Source: Verrucomicrobiia bacterium (GTDB taxonomy: Bacteria; Verrucomicrobiota; Verrucomicrobiia; Palsa-1439). Taken from it: a stretch of 64,000 nt of DNA. The notes beneath the pieces are model-generated. The model made no database searches. It was not told the DNA's origin and worked only from the letters and a program-made list of their open reading frames with translations. The stretch is taken from positions 62,001 to 126,000 of the forward strand of contig JAJVHY010000020.1 in the NCBI GenBank assembly GCA_022072455.1, written 5' to 3'. Positions 1-8,786 of the stretch are shown here, in pieces. Each line of letters begins with the position of its first letter. The first letter of the stretch is position 1. The translations under genes were made by a program, and so were the position numbers.

Positions 1-42
1 TACCGGGAAGCAAGCTCGGCGCGAGTGGAAAAAGAAAACTGA
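1..42 (+). CDS. C-terminal end of an unidentified protein (partial, starts outside the window)
   Basis: Reading frame 1 is open from the first base and stops at TGA 40-42, giving a 13-residue tail rich in charged residues. It converges on the minus-strand gene that ends at 44. The fragment is too short to identify and may be chance. Confidence 0.3.
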   Translation, partial: YREASSARVEKEN

Positions 43-43
43 A

Positions 44-361
44 TCAGGCCCGGAATTCGGCCACCGGCCAATCGTGGGCTAATTCGCGTGCCGTCAATGG
101 TTGTTCAGCCCCGGTCAACAAGGTCTGAATTGCGTCGGAGGCGACGGCATCAATCTCTTCATCTGTCGCGCCGGCTGCTGTGGCTTTGGCGACCAAGTGA
201 TCATACCGCCAAGTTGCGCCTTCGACGACCGCCACTTTCAACGCCCGGAGGATGCTGGCGCGCTCATGGCTCATTTTGGCTTTGGTTTGTCGCATGGTCT
301 GCACACCCATTACAAAGCACTGCTTGGGCCAGATTTCAAGGCTCGGTTTCGAACCGGGCAC
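44..361 (-). CDS. Small helical protein, possibly carboxymuconolactone decarboxylase-like
   Basis: The protein is at most 105 aa. The full frame begins with GTG at 361, but in-frame ATG codons at 310, 295 and 274 are all possible starts and none has a clear Shine-Dalgarno. The C-terminal half reads as amphipathic helices with 'AAGATDEEIDAV', the kind of segment seen in the last helices of carboxymuconolactone decarboxylase/AhpD folds. The catalytic Cys-x-x-Cys of AhpD is absent, so no activity is implied. It is divergent from the secreted protein at 399. Family assignment is a weak resemblance only. Confidence 0.5.
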   Translation of the reverse strand: MPGSKPSLEIWPKQCFVMGVQTMRQTKAKMSHERASILRALKVAVVEGATWRYDHLVAKATAAGATDEEIDAVASDAIQTLLTGAEQPLTARELAHDWPVAEFRA

Positions 362-398
362 TTTACTGTCTGTTTTCTTGGGCTAAATTGTGGCGAGA

Positions 399-908
399 AT
401 GAAAAATTTGCCTTATTTATTGGCGGTATTGCTCACTTTGTCGATCAGCGGTTGGCCGGATTTAATTGTTAATCAGGTACCTCGTTCGCTGCTGGCAGCC
501 CCCAGCAATACCGACCGCCGGACAGATTTGCCCGCCTCCGAGTTTCAACCCACCCAAAAACGGCCAGCTTCCGCCGGTGAGCGCTGGGAGAAATTCGAGG
601 CGGAGTTTGGGATCACCGAGCAAGAAACCTCCCCGCTCAAAAGCTCCCTTCAAACCGCCAAATACCAACTGGACCACACCACATTTGCAGTCCAAGAGTT
701 TGTTCACCATGTTGAGTCTCTCTTGCGATTCGATTTCGTCATGCGGGATTTGGGCACGTCACCAACCAAAAAGGCGGCGCCACGCGGCAGCAGTGGGAGC
801 GTCCTGCTCGACACATTCAATGAGACGCGCTTCAAGTCCAACATTGATCTGCGGTTGTCCAACCGGCAATTCGTCGGCGTGAAACTCATCATCCCTCTCG
901 GGGATTGA
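399..908 (+). CDS. Small secreted protein of unknown function
   Basis: 169 aa when started at ATG 399; an in-frame start at 390 would add three residues. The N-terminus (MKNLPYLLAVLLTLSISG) is a Sec-type signal or anchor segment. The mature part is hydrophilic, Pro/Ser/Thr-rich and then helical, and ends in alternating hydrophobic residues (FVGVKLIIPLGD) that could be a final beta strand. I recognise no family. It converges on the DUF2723 gene with only four bases between the two stops, so it is unlikely to belong to the glycan cassette. Confidence 0.6.
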   Translation: MKNLPYLLAVLLTLSISGWPDLIVNQVPRSLLAAPSNTDRRTDLPASEFQPTQKRPASAGERWEKFEAEFGITEQETSPLKSSLQTAKYQLDHTTFAVQEFVHHVESLLRFDFVMRDLGTSPTKKAAPRGSSGSVLLDTFNETRFKSNIDLRLSNRQFVGVKLIIPLGD

Positions 909-912
909 CCGG

Positions 913-3900
913 TTACTGAGACAAACGGAACGGCAAATTCGGCGCTGGCGTCACCCCCGCTCCTCCCCCACCGAGGAGTTGCTGAAATTGCGGCAAACCC
1001 CGGCACCCATCCAGCCGCTTGTCTTGAGACGCCGCGCGGTAGACTTGGCGGTCCGGCCCATCCAATTGCAGCGCCTGTGTCAGCGCCGCCAGACCATCAA
1101 GGCAATTGCCCTGAACACTCAAGACACACGCGTAGTTGTACCAACCCAACGCGTGCCGCGGATGCCGGCGCGTGAAATCTTCCAGCAACGCCGCGACGCG
1201 CTCGCGCCGGTTGAGCTGTGCGTTGTAGTTGATCAACTGCAAATAATCCGTCTCCGATAGTTCGGGCGTATTCACCAGTTGACTGACGAGTCTGTCAAAC
1301 GCCTCCAACCGTTGCGCCGCGGCATACGCCCGCGCCAATTGCATCGCAACCGCGAGATCGCCGGGTTGCGCGGCCCACTGTTTCTCCAAATCACCGGTCG
1401 CGGCCAAATCAGCGCGCAGCTTCTTGACTTGTTCGATCGCGTCCCGGATTTTCGCGTTGTACGAATCGCGTTTTTGATATTGCTCCAGCACCTGAAGCGC
1501 GTCATCGAACCGGCGTTGCTCCACATACAATTGCGCCAGCCGAAAATTCGCTTCGGGACTATCCGGACAGAGTTCAATGGACTGGTTGAACGCATGCTCC
1601 GCTTCCGCCACCATGTGCCGGTAGACGTACAGCCCGCCGATCGCCGAGCGCAGTTTAGAAAACGTCTTCCGCGCCATGCCATCGCGGCGAAACTTCGGGT
1701 CACTCGTCAAATCCTGCGTCAACGCATCCCAGTAGGCCGTATCACGTGCCACCATCGCCGGCGGCAAAGCCGCCAGCGGTTCGTTGTTGAGTTTGAAGAT
1801 GATTCCGAATGGTTCCAAATACGGATACATCCATTGAATGACATAACTTTCCTCGACATAAAACGTATGCCGCGCTTTGTTGCGTTCAAAAATATCCTTT
1901 GTCAGGTAACTATTGATCGCCATCACCCCGGCAATGCCCTGCACACTGACCCGGCCATCCTCGACACGCACCTCCTCACCCGGCAGGGGTGCACGAGTCT
2001 TCAACTCCTCGACGTATCGGGCAAATGCATTTTGTGAATCCGCTTCCGACGGAATCCAAATGGGCTCAGGTGGGTACAAGGCCTGTCGGTTAAGCCCACT
2101 CCACGCAAGTCCAAACAAGGCCCGGTAAACCCCCGACCGATTCGTCAATGAACTAGGCTCGTCGAGCCGCGGGCGACTTGCGGAATAATGATCGCGCAGG
2201 TACGCCAAATACGTCGGGTCAGCCAAGGCATTCTGGGTAATGATATATACGTCGCGCCGATCGAAGGTCGTGCTCTCAGGACACTTGGCAATCCGGCTCT
2301 TCGTTCGCGTCGGAACAAAACTCTCCACAAAGATCAGATACGTCGGCACAAACCGACCTGGATCAGTCCCGCCATACAAAATTGCGTTGCGCTCCATGTC
2401 GGGATAATCGCGACCGGGTTTGAACATCAAATAGCCGAACCGGTAACCGAAATCATGACCACGCTCCTCTTGCGCCGACCAATTGCGCCACCACGAACCG
2501 ACCGGCAAAATCAGCACCACTCCTGCCACTGCCACGGCGATTCGCTGCAACACCGGTTTTTCGCTGAAGAGGTACCCCAACCCCAAAATCAAACCGTACC
2601 CAATCCATAACGCATAAAGGCAATGGCCCGGCAGGAAAAACACCCGATCAACGAATTGCTTCTGTTTGTCGAATGTCGGGTTCGACAGAAAGATGAACCC
2701 CAATCCAAGACAGAGAAACCCAACAAACAAAAACTTCAGCCAGTTGCGCGCGGAGTCACTGAGATCCCGATAAAAAAACAGCGCGAATAAGGCCAGCAAC
2801 GCATAGAGAATGTTGAACTGCCCCTGCAAATCATCAAAGAACATGTTGAGCTGCCCCCAAAATTGGAGGAACGTCCGGTCGAGTCGCACATTTTCATACT
2901 GGCCACGCGTGAAATGTTGCTTGAACCCCGCCCACTCGCTGCAATACCCCCAATTGATCGGCGGGTTCGTACAGGCCGCCACATACAGATAGCCATACAA
3001 CGCCAAGCCCAGACAGACCGCGCCATAAACCAACCACGCCTGCTTCGCGTGCCGCACATCGTCTGGGGATCGATTCCGGATCGCCACAATCCAAACACCC
3101 AATCCAATCGCGCCAGCCACTCCCAGCACCAACCACCACACCGAAACCACTCCACCGGCCAACCCGCCCACCGCCACCACACCCAACAACGTCAACGCCG
3201 CCGCGCGCCAATCCCGGTCCTTCAGAATCTCGCGCAACCAATACCCCACTCCCACCACCAACCCCAAATAAACCAACAATGGAAATTTGAAAGTTGTCCA
3301 CGCCCCCGGCACATCCGTCTTCCCGGCGGCGATCATGGCATCACGGTGCACGTTCAACTTCTGCGCCAGCACCCACGTGTCCATGATCCCAAGCAGAAAT
3401 CCCAACCCGCACACCACCAAAACCGGCACCAGAACCGCCCGGCCAAATTTCCGGTCCGTGAACCAAATGAACGCCGGGAATGCCACTGTCAACAACACCA
3501 ACGTCTGATGCGCCGTCAACCCCACGCCCCAAATAAACGCCGCCAGATACAACCGCCACCGGATCTCCGGTTCAAAGCTCCACCGGTACAACACCCCCAA
3601 CGCCGCCAGCAACAGGCACGCGTTCAACCCGTAAACTTCCGTGATCACGGCCTGCGACCACATCACCGGCGCGAACGCCAGCAGCAAGCCCGTGCAAATC
3701 GCGCTCGCTATCACAGCCAGTTCGCGCACCCGCCGGTCACTTTCTCCCCACAACCCGCCGACCTTCAGCAAAAATTCCCGCCCGCTCCGCGCCACCAACA
3801 GCGCGGCCAGCCCGCACGCCGCCGCGCTGAAAATTGCCGACAACAGATTTCCCCGCCACGCGATATTGCCGAATGGCCAGACATGCACCCACACCCAAGC

Positions 3901-4086
3901 CAGCATCGTCCAAATCGGATAGCCGGGCGGATGTGGCACCCCCAACCCATACGCCGCTGTCAGAAATTCCCCAGAGTCTTCCAACGTCACGCTCGGCGCC
4001 AACGTCCAGAGATAACCGGCCAGCACCACGCTCGCCGCAATCCCAGCGGCCAGCCAATCCCAACGATTGTAAAAACGCTCTCTCAT
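913..4086 (-). CDS. DUF2723-family multi-pass membrane protein with C-terminal TPR repeats (probable glycosyltransferase)
   Basis: 1057 aa. The N-terminus has the family hallmark: a first TM segment followed by 'EDSGEFLTAAYGLGVPHPPG'. This acidic loop resembles the DxD/ExE region of protein-O-mannosyltransferase-like GT-C enzymes. The first ~560 residues hold many hydrophobic segments. A large non-membrane region follows, and residues ~800-1035 are TPR-like helix pairs. The start was set at ATG 4086 because it forms an ATGA overlap with the upstream dpm1-like gene; the upstream in-frame extension is poor coding sequence. DUF2723 proteins are thought to be membrane glycosyltransferases. By context this one would use a polyprenol-phosphate sugar made by its neighbours; donor and acceptor are unknown. 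Confidence 0.85.
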   Translation of the reverse strand: MRERFYNRWDWLAAGIAASVVLAGYLWTLAPSVTLEDSGEFLTAAYGLGVPHPPGYPIWTMLAWVWVHVWPFGNIAWRGNLLSAIFSAAACGLAALLVARSGREFLLKVGGLWGESDRRVRELAVIASAICTGLLLAFAPVMWSQAVITEVYGLNACLLLAALGVLYRWSFEPEIRWRLYLAAFIWGVGLTAHQTLVLLTVAFPAFIWFTDRKFGRAVLVPVLVVCGLGFLLGIMDTWVLAQKLNVHRDAMIAAGKTDVPGAWTTFKFPLLVYLGLVVGVGYWLREILKDRDWRAAALTLLGVVAVGGLAGGVVSVWWLVLGVAGAIGLGVWIVAIRNRSPDDVRHAKQAWLVYGAVCLGLALYGYLYVAACTNPPINWGYCSEWAGFKQHFTRGQYENVRLDRTFLQFWGQLNMFFDDLQGQFNILYALLALFALFFYRDLSDSARNWLKFLFVGFLCLGLGFIFLSNPTFDKQKQFVDRVFFLPGHCLYALWIGYGLILGLGYLFSEKPVLQRIAVAVAGVVLILPVGSWWRNWSAQEERGHDFGYRFGYLMFKPGRDYPDMERNAILYGGTDPGRFVPTYLIFVESFVPTRTKSRIAKCPESTTFDRRDVYIITQNALADPTYLAYLRDHYSASRPRLDEPSSLTNRSGVYRALFGLAWSGLNRQALYPPEPIWIPSEADSQNAFARYVEELKTRAPLPGEEVRVEDGRVSVQGIAGVMAINSYLTKDIFERNKARHTFYVEESYVIQWMYPYLEPFGIIFKLNNEPLAALPPAMVARDTAYWDALTQDLTSDPKFRRDGMARKTFSKLRSAIGGLYVYRHMVAEAEHAFNQSIELCPDSPEANFRLAQLYVEQRRFDDALQVLEQYQKRDSYNAKIRDAIEQVKKLRADLAATGDLEKQWAAQPGDLAVAMQLARAYAAAQRLEAFDRLVSQLVNTPELSETDYLQLINYNAQLNRRERVAALLEDFTRRHPRHALGWYNYACVLSVQGNCLDGLAALTQALQLDGPDRQVYRAASQDKRLDGCRGLPQFQQLLGGGGAGVTPAPNLPFRLSQ

Positions 4087-4814
4087 ACCCGGCGGGGACG
4101 CCGGCGAAAACCTTGCGCCGATGCCATTCCCCACACCATCCACAACGCTTCCCGCACAATATGCCCCGACATTTTTGACTTACCGGCGGTCCGGTCAATA
4201 AATGTGATCGGGATTTCCTGGATCCGAAACCCGCGCATCCACGTCTGATAACTCATCTCAATCTGAAACGCGTATCCATTGCTGCGAATACTGTCCAAGG
4301 GGATCGTCTCCAACACCTGCCGCCGGAAACATTTGAACCCACCGGTCGGATCCATTACCGGCAACCCCGTGATGATCCGCACGTACAACGACGCGCCTTT
4401 GCTCAACATCAAGCGCGACAACGGCCAGTTCACCACCCGCACCGCACCCTCGGTATATCGCGACCCCAACACCAGATCGGCGTTTTCAATCGCCCTCAAA
4501 AAATTCGGGATCTCTTTCGGGTCATGCGAAAAATCCGCATCCATTTCCATGATGTACGCGAAGTCGCGCGCCAATGCCCACTTGAAGCCGGCAATGTACG
4601 CCGTCCCCAACCCCAACTTGCCGGCGCGGCGGAGCAGATGGAGCCGCGATTCGGTCTGCTGCATTTCCACCACAATGTCACCCGTACCATCCGGCGAACC
4701 GTCGTCCACAATCAACACCTCGACGTTCGGCGCCTGTTCGAGGACCGCCGCGACGATGCCGCGCACGTTTTCTTTTTCGTTGTAGGTCGGAATGATGAGT
4801 AACGCTTTGATCAT
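4083..4814 (-). CDS. Polyprenol-phosphate mannose synthase-like GT2 glycosyltransferase (Dpm1 family)
   Basis: 243 aa, soluble GT-A fold. Visible motifs are IPTYNEKEN near the N-terminus, VDDGSPDGT, the metal-binding EMDADFSHDP, and GSRY. Enzymes of this type transfer a hexose, usually mannose from GDP-mannose, to polyprenol phosphate on the cytoplasmic face. There is no C-terminal membrane domain, as in the short Dpm1 class. ATG at 4814 overlaps the stop of the GT39 gene (ATGA 4811-4814), and its own stop overlaps the DUF2723 start. It probably supplies the lipid-linked sugar used by the neighbouring GT-C enzymes. The sugar itself cannot be read from sequence. Confidence 0.88.
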   Translation of the reverse strand: MIKALLIIPTYNEKENVRGIVAAVLEQAPNVEVLIVDDGSPDGTGDIVVEMQQTESRLHLLRRAGKLGLGTAYIAGFKWALARDFAYIMEMDADFSHDPKEIPNFLRAIENADLVLGSRYTEGAVRVVNWPLSRLMLSKGASLYVRIITGLPVMDPTGGFKCFRRQVLETIPLDSIRSNGYAFQIEMSYQTWMRGFRIQEIPITFIDRTAGKSKMSGHIVREALWMVWGMASAQGFRRRPRRV

Positions 4815-6433
4815 TTTGCAAATCTTGGATTGGCCAAAACCAAATACTCTCCGCCCACAATCAACGGCCAGCCGCCGCCCAGTTGTGGCGGGTAAACCAC
4901 TTGGGCATTCGGCGGAAACACCACCGGCCAGCGTTCCGCGGTCATTTTCGCCAGTATTTCCCGTCCACCGGACACATTCATCGTATACACCAAATCAATC
5001 CCGCGCCCCTGCCCCTGCGAATCCACTCCCGATGCCAGCACCACGTACTTCGCTTCTTCCCACCGGCAATCGAACCAGTAAACCGACCGCGGGATCGGCA
5101 CCGGCCACGTGCCATTCGGACGGCCGGCATACGGCCCGCAGTGCGAAATCATACTCTTGCGGGCGTCCTTCACAAGCCAGTAAATCTGCTTCGGCACCAG
5201 CACAAAATCCTTGGCGGTCGTGTTCGCGTTCACAAACTCCAGCGCCGCCTCCGCCTCCGGTATCGAGTGCTGCGCGAACCCATCGATCATCGTGTTGAAA
5301 TGCCCGGTCGCGCCATTCAACGTCGGCACAAACCAGATCACCAACACCACCGCCGGCAAGTATCCCGGCAACTCCTTCTTCAAAGCCAGACCGGCAAGCT
5401 TACCGGCTTGATACAATGCGCCACCAACTCCCAAGGCGAGCAATGGCAAAAACATCATGGCCGGATAAAAGAACCATGAGACGTTGTCCTGCCGTTTGAA
5501 AATGGGCCACATCAACAACAACACCCACACCACCAACCACACCCGCAGCTTCTTCTCCGGGAACGCCACCAACCCGATGGCCGCCGCCACCAACCACCAA
5601 TCCTTACTGGTCGGCTTACCGGCCACGATTGCCGTCGGAGTGTCGAATAGAAACTTGCCGATGCGCGTGAGAATCGTCCCGAATGGGGTCGAGTCCGTCA
5701 TCCCCATCATCAACCGGACTTGTTCGCGGAGATGGTCGACTCCCCCCTGCGTCGCCAAGTACCAACCTAACAGAATCAAACCAAAAGCACCGGTAGTCAG
5801 CGTCGCCACACCAACATCCCGCCATGCCGGCCACTCGCGCCACCGTCGCCAGTTCACCCACACGGCCACCGCAATCACGCCGGGAATCATTCCCACCGCA
5901 TAATAATTGCAGCCGGTCGCCAGCGTCGTAAGGATCCCGGCCCACGCGAGATCGCGTAGTTGTTTTTCCCTCAGATAGCGGATGCAAAACCCGGCCGCAG
6001 CCAGCGCCAACGTGCCGGTCAACGGATGCGACCGGACCCAGCGGAAATTCACATCAGCATTTTCGTACACGAGCAATGCCGCCGCGCACAATGCGCCGAA
6101 CCATTCGTCCTTCAACTGCCGGCCAATCCAATACAGCACGAACGCCGCCGCCAAGGCTGTCACCACGCCGAACGCGCGCCCCACTACGACGTCATTGCCG
6201 AATATCCGCAACAACGCGCCGTTGGCCCACATATACAACGGCGGGTACGGATACGGATAAACAAAGTCATTGGCGACCGGCCCGATGCGCGCGTGGCCGT
6301 TGGCCAATTGCCAACACTTCTCCATCCACTCGCCCTCGTCGCCGTACCAGTTCGGACTGGTGCGCAAGTTGGGCAGGTAAAGCAGCGCCCACAATGCAAT
6401 CAGCGCCACCATGATCCAGCGTTCGCGCGTCAT
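4811..6433 (-). CDS. GT39/ArnT-like integral membrane glycosyltransferase
   Basis: 540 aa with about ten hydrophobic segments over the first ~370 residues and a soluble C-terminal domain. The first periplasmic loop carries 'WYGDEGEW', the acidic motif of the PMT/ArnT (GT-C) superfamily that binds the lipid-phosphate sugar donor, followed by an aromatic/proline-rich 'VYPYPYPPLYMW'. Such enzymes move a sugar from polyprenol phosphate to protein, lipid A or glycan outside the inner membrane. ATG 6433 overlaps the stop of the next GT39 gene. Acceptor unknown. Confidence 0.82.
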   Translation of the reverse strand: MTRERWIMVALIALWALLYLPNLRTSPNWYGDEGEWMEKCWQLANGHARIGPVANDFVYPYPYPPLYMWANGALLRIFGNDVVVGRAFGVVTALAAAFVLYWIGRQLKDEWFGALCAAALLVYENADVNFRWVRSHPLTGTLALAAAGFCIRYLREKQLRDLAWAGILTTLATGCNYYAVGMIPGVIAVAVWVNWRRWREWPAWRDVGVATLTTGAFGLILLGWYLATQGGVDHLREQVRLMMGMTDSTPFGTILTRIGKFLFDTPTAIVAGKPTSKDWWLVAAAIGLVAFPEKKLRVWLVVWVLLLMWPIFKRQDNVSWFFYPAMMFLPLLALGVGGALYQAGKLAGLALKKELPGYLPAVVLVIWFVPTLNGATGHFNTMIDGFAQHSIPEAEAALEFVNANTTAKDFVLVPKQIYWLVKDARKSMISHCGPYAGRPNGTWPVPIPRSVYWFDCRWEEAKYVVLASGVDSQGQGRGIDLVYTMNVSGGREILAKMTAERWPVVFPPNAQVVYPPQLGGGWPLIVGGEYLVLANPRFAK

Positions 6434-8061
6434 GATCGTTTCACAAAGAATAGTTTAATCGGCCCAAAGTTCGTACTCGGATTCTGGTTCAACTGTTTCC
6501 ACAACTCCGGCGGAAACGCTTCCCGGTTTCCATCCACCATCACGATCGTCGTGTTCGTCAGCAACGCACCGCGACCTTGCCCGGCAGCCTGCGAAATCAA
6601 AAACGACCATTCCAACTGTGGCAATTCCGGCCGCCCCTCGTGGTTTAATTCAATCAACAACGGACTGACAGTATTGGGCTTGCCGGCCAAGTGCGCTTCG
6701 CTATCGCTGTGCAGCTTATCCCCGCCCTGCTCCGCCAGATACCGAGCCGCGACTTGCTTGTGTCCCAGCGCCGTCCCGAATGTCCCCTGCGCTCCGCCGT
6801 ATTTGTCCACGAACCGGTAGAAATCAAACATGAACACCACATTACCCAGCGCCAAGGCCACCGCTATTCCCAGGACCACTGCCGGTTTGAAGCGCCGTGC
6901 CGCCGCGCCACACACCAAAAAGTGAACCGGATAAAAAACCGCAAAATAGGTCAAATACGTCCACAACCCGGCCATAGTGTACACTCCGAGTTGCACCACA
7001 ACCCACGCAATCAGGATCCACCCCGCCTGCGGTTCGCCGGCCTCCACTTTCAATCCCCGCGTTCCCTTAACCGCGACAATCCCAACCCAAACCAACGCCA
7101 CCACGAACGCCAACTGTTGCAGGGTCAACGGCCACTCGCCGAGTGTCTGGTGACCGGTAAAATAATCGCCGCCGGTCCGTCGCCCCCAAATCTGCGCCCG
7201 ATCCAATTCGCGTGCGGTACCGATTCCCAACACATCCTCGATCCGCCCGCCGTTCATGATGGCCAGCGTGTACGACACATTTTGTTTACTCGGCAGCCGG
7301 TACCCATTGATCGGATGCGTCGTCACTCCACCCAATTTCTCCCACTGCTGTCCACCGCCGACCTGATTCATGGCCTGCTTGAAATCCGCCCACTGGTTCT
7401 GGTGTTGCAGATAGAAATACGGCGCCATCAACAACAACGCCGCGGCCACCCCACCAACCGCATACCGCCAATCAATCTTCGGTCGCAACCACGCGATAAT
7501 CACCACCACAGCCCCCAGCAACGCCACACCGGAAAAATGAATCTGAATCACGCACAACGGCAGGAACAAACACCAGAAAATCGTTCGCGGTTTCTTCCCG
7601 AGCACCAGTGAATGAACCGCCCACATCGTGGCGGTCGCGAAAAACGGCACGAAATCCTGCGCCCAAATCTTCCGCGAATAGACTACCGCCCACGGCGACA
7701 CCGCAAAAAACAACCCGGCCACCAACCCGGTCAGCGGTCCATAGTACTTGCGACCGATATGCCACGTAATCACCACTGCCGCCAGTCCCAGCACCGCAAT
7801 ACAACCCGACACGAAAGCCGGATTTGCACTAATCGCAAACATCGGAATCAGCAAATAGGCAAACAGTGGCGGATTCGTCACCCCGACGCTCGACATCAAT
7901 CCGGCCAAAGGCAGCTTACCGGTCTTCAGCGCGTCCAACGCCAGATTCGCGGCAAAGGCTTCATCGCCTTGAAATTCGAGCAGGTGAAAATAGGCAAACC
8001 GCAGCCAGACACCGACCGCGATGACCACCGCCAACCCGATCCATTCAGCGCGCTTGCTCAC
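6430..8061 (-). CDS. GT39/ArnT-like integral membrane glycosyltransferase (second paralogue)
   Basis: 543 aa with multiple TM segments. The loop after the first TM holds 'FQGDEAFAANLAL', the GT-C acidic motif, and a later 'TNPPLFAYLLIP' matches the conserved proline-containing segment of this superfamily. The start is taken as GTG 8061 because GTGA (8058-8061) repeats the overlap seen at almost every junction of this operon. An ATG at 8082 would add seven residues and overlap the upstream gene by 25 nt. It is divergent in sequence from the neighbouring GT39, so the pair probably attach different sugars or act on different acceptors. Confidence 0.82.
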   Translation of the reverse strand: MSKRAEWIGLAVVIAVGVWLRFAYFHLLEFQGDEAFAANLALDALKTGKLPLAGLMSSVGVTNPPLFAYLLIPMFAISANPAFVSGCIAVLGLAAVVITWHIGRKYYGPLTGLVAGLFFAVSPWAVVYSRKIWAQDFVPFFATATMWAVHSLVLGKKPRTIFWCLFLPLCVIQIHFSGVALLGAVVVIIAWLRPKIDWRYAVGGVAAALLLMAPYFYLQHQNQWADFKQAMNQVGGGQQWEKLGGVTTHPINGYRLPSKQNVSYTLAIMNGGRIEDVLGIGTARELDRAQIWGRRTGGDYFTGHQTLGEWPLTLQQLAFVVALVWVGIVAVKGTRGLKVEAGEPQAGWILIAWVVVQLGVYTMAGLWTYLTYFAVFYPVHFLVCGAAARRFKPAVVLGIAVALALGNVVFMFDFYRFVDKYGGAQGTFGTALGHKQVAARYLAEQGGDKLHSDSEAHLAGKPNTVSPLLIELNHEGRPELPQLEWSFLISQAAGQGRGALLTNTTIVMVDGNREAFPPELWKQLNQNPSTNFGPIKLFFVKRS

Positions 8062-8786
8062 GATTTCACCTTCAGCGCCCAAGTCACCCGCTGCGCCTGA
8101 TTGATCCGAAACAGCTCCGCCCAGATTTTCAACGCGCGTCGGAAGTTATACGGAATCCGCGTATCGGGATCATGCACCCAGTGCACCGGCACCTCCGCAA
8201 TCCGGTAGCCCTCGCGCGTTGCCACGACGAGCATTTCGATATCGAAGATTGCCGTGTTGGAAGTGACCTGCGGAAACACTTTCTGCGCGACCGCATTCGT
8301 CATGCACTTGAAACCGCACTGCGTGTCGGCAATCCCACGGATGCAAAAGATGCGCGTCCCGATCCCGAACAACTTGCCGGCCAACGCGCGGTACCACGCT
8401 TGCGGTTGTTCGACCTCGGCACCCTTCACCGCCCGTGAGCCGATGGCCATGTTGTAACCAGCCTCCAACTTCATCAGCAATTTTTCCACTTCCTGAATTG
8501 GCGTGCTCTGGTCGGCATCGGTAAACAACACGTACCGGCCCCGCGCGGCCAGCATGCCGGCTTTCACGGCGCCGCCCTTGCCCCGGTTGGGTTGTAAATC
8601 GATCAACTGCACGCCGAGAGCTTGTGCTGTCTGCGCCGTCCTATCCCGGCTGCCGTCGTTGACCACGATGATTTCGTGCGACCAACCTTTCGACTGGAGG
8701 TAAGCCTCGATACCGGGAACAAACTTTTTGAGGCGTTCCTCCTCGTTGTAAGCCGGGATGACGACGGACAGATACGGTTCGCTCAT
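8058..8786 (-). CDS. Polyprenyl-phosphate glycosyltransferase, GT2 family (Alg5/DPG-synthase-like)
   Basis: 242 aa. The motifs VVIPAYNEEERL, VVNDGSRDRT, the metal site 'FTDADQSTP' and 'QCGFKCM' place it with dolichyl-phosphate glucose synthase-like GT2 enzymes. ATG 8786 is chosen because it makes the ATGA overlap with the epimerase stop; a longer frame to 8921 is antisense-like Arg-rich sequence. It probably charges polyprenol phosphate with a sugar different from the one used by the dpm1-like gene three positions downstream, which fits the presence of two GT39 enzymes. Confidence 0.87.
   Translation of the reverse strand: MSEPYLSVVIPAYNEEERLKKFVPGIEAYLQSKGWSHEIIVVNDGSRDRTAQTAQALGVQLIDLQPNRGKGGAVKAGMLAARGRYVLFTDADQSTPIQEVEKLLMKLEAGYNMAIGSRAVKGAEVEQPQAWYRALAGKLFGIGTRIFCIRGIADTQCGFKCMTNAVAQKVFPQVTSNTAIFDIEMLVVATREGYRIAEVPVHWVHDPDTRIPYNFRRALKIWAELFRINQAQRVTWALKVKS

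Noticed and set aside
2863-4248. A 461-codon plus-strand frame across the DUF2723 and dpm1-like genes
   Set aside because: Gln/Arg/His/Pro-rich shadow; crosses two well-supported genes.
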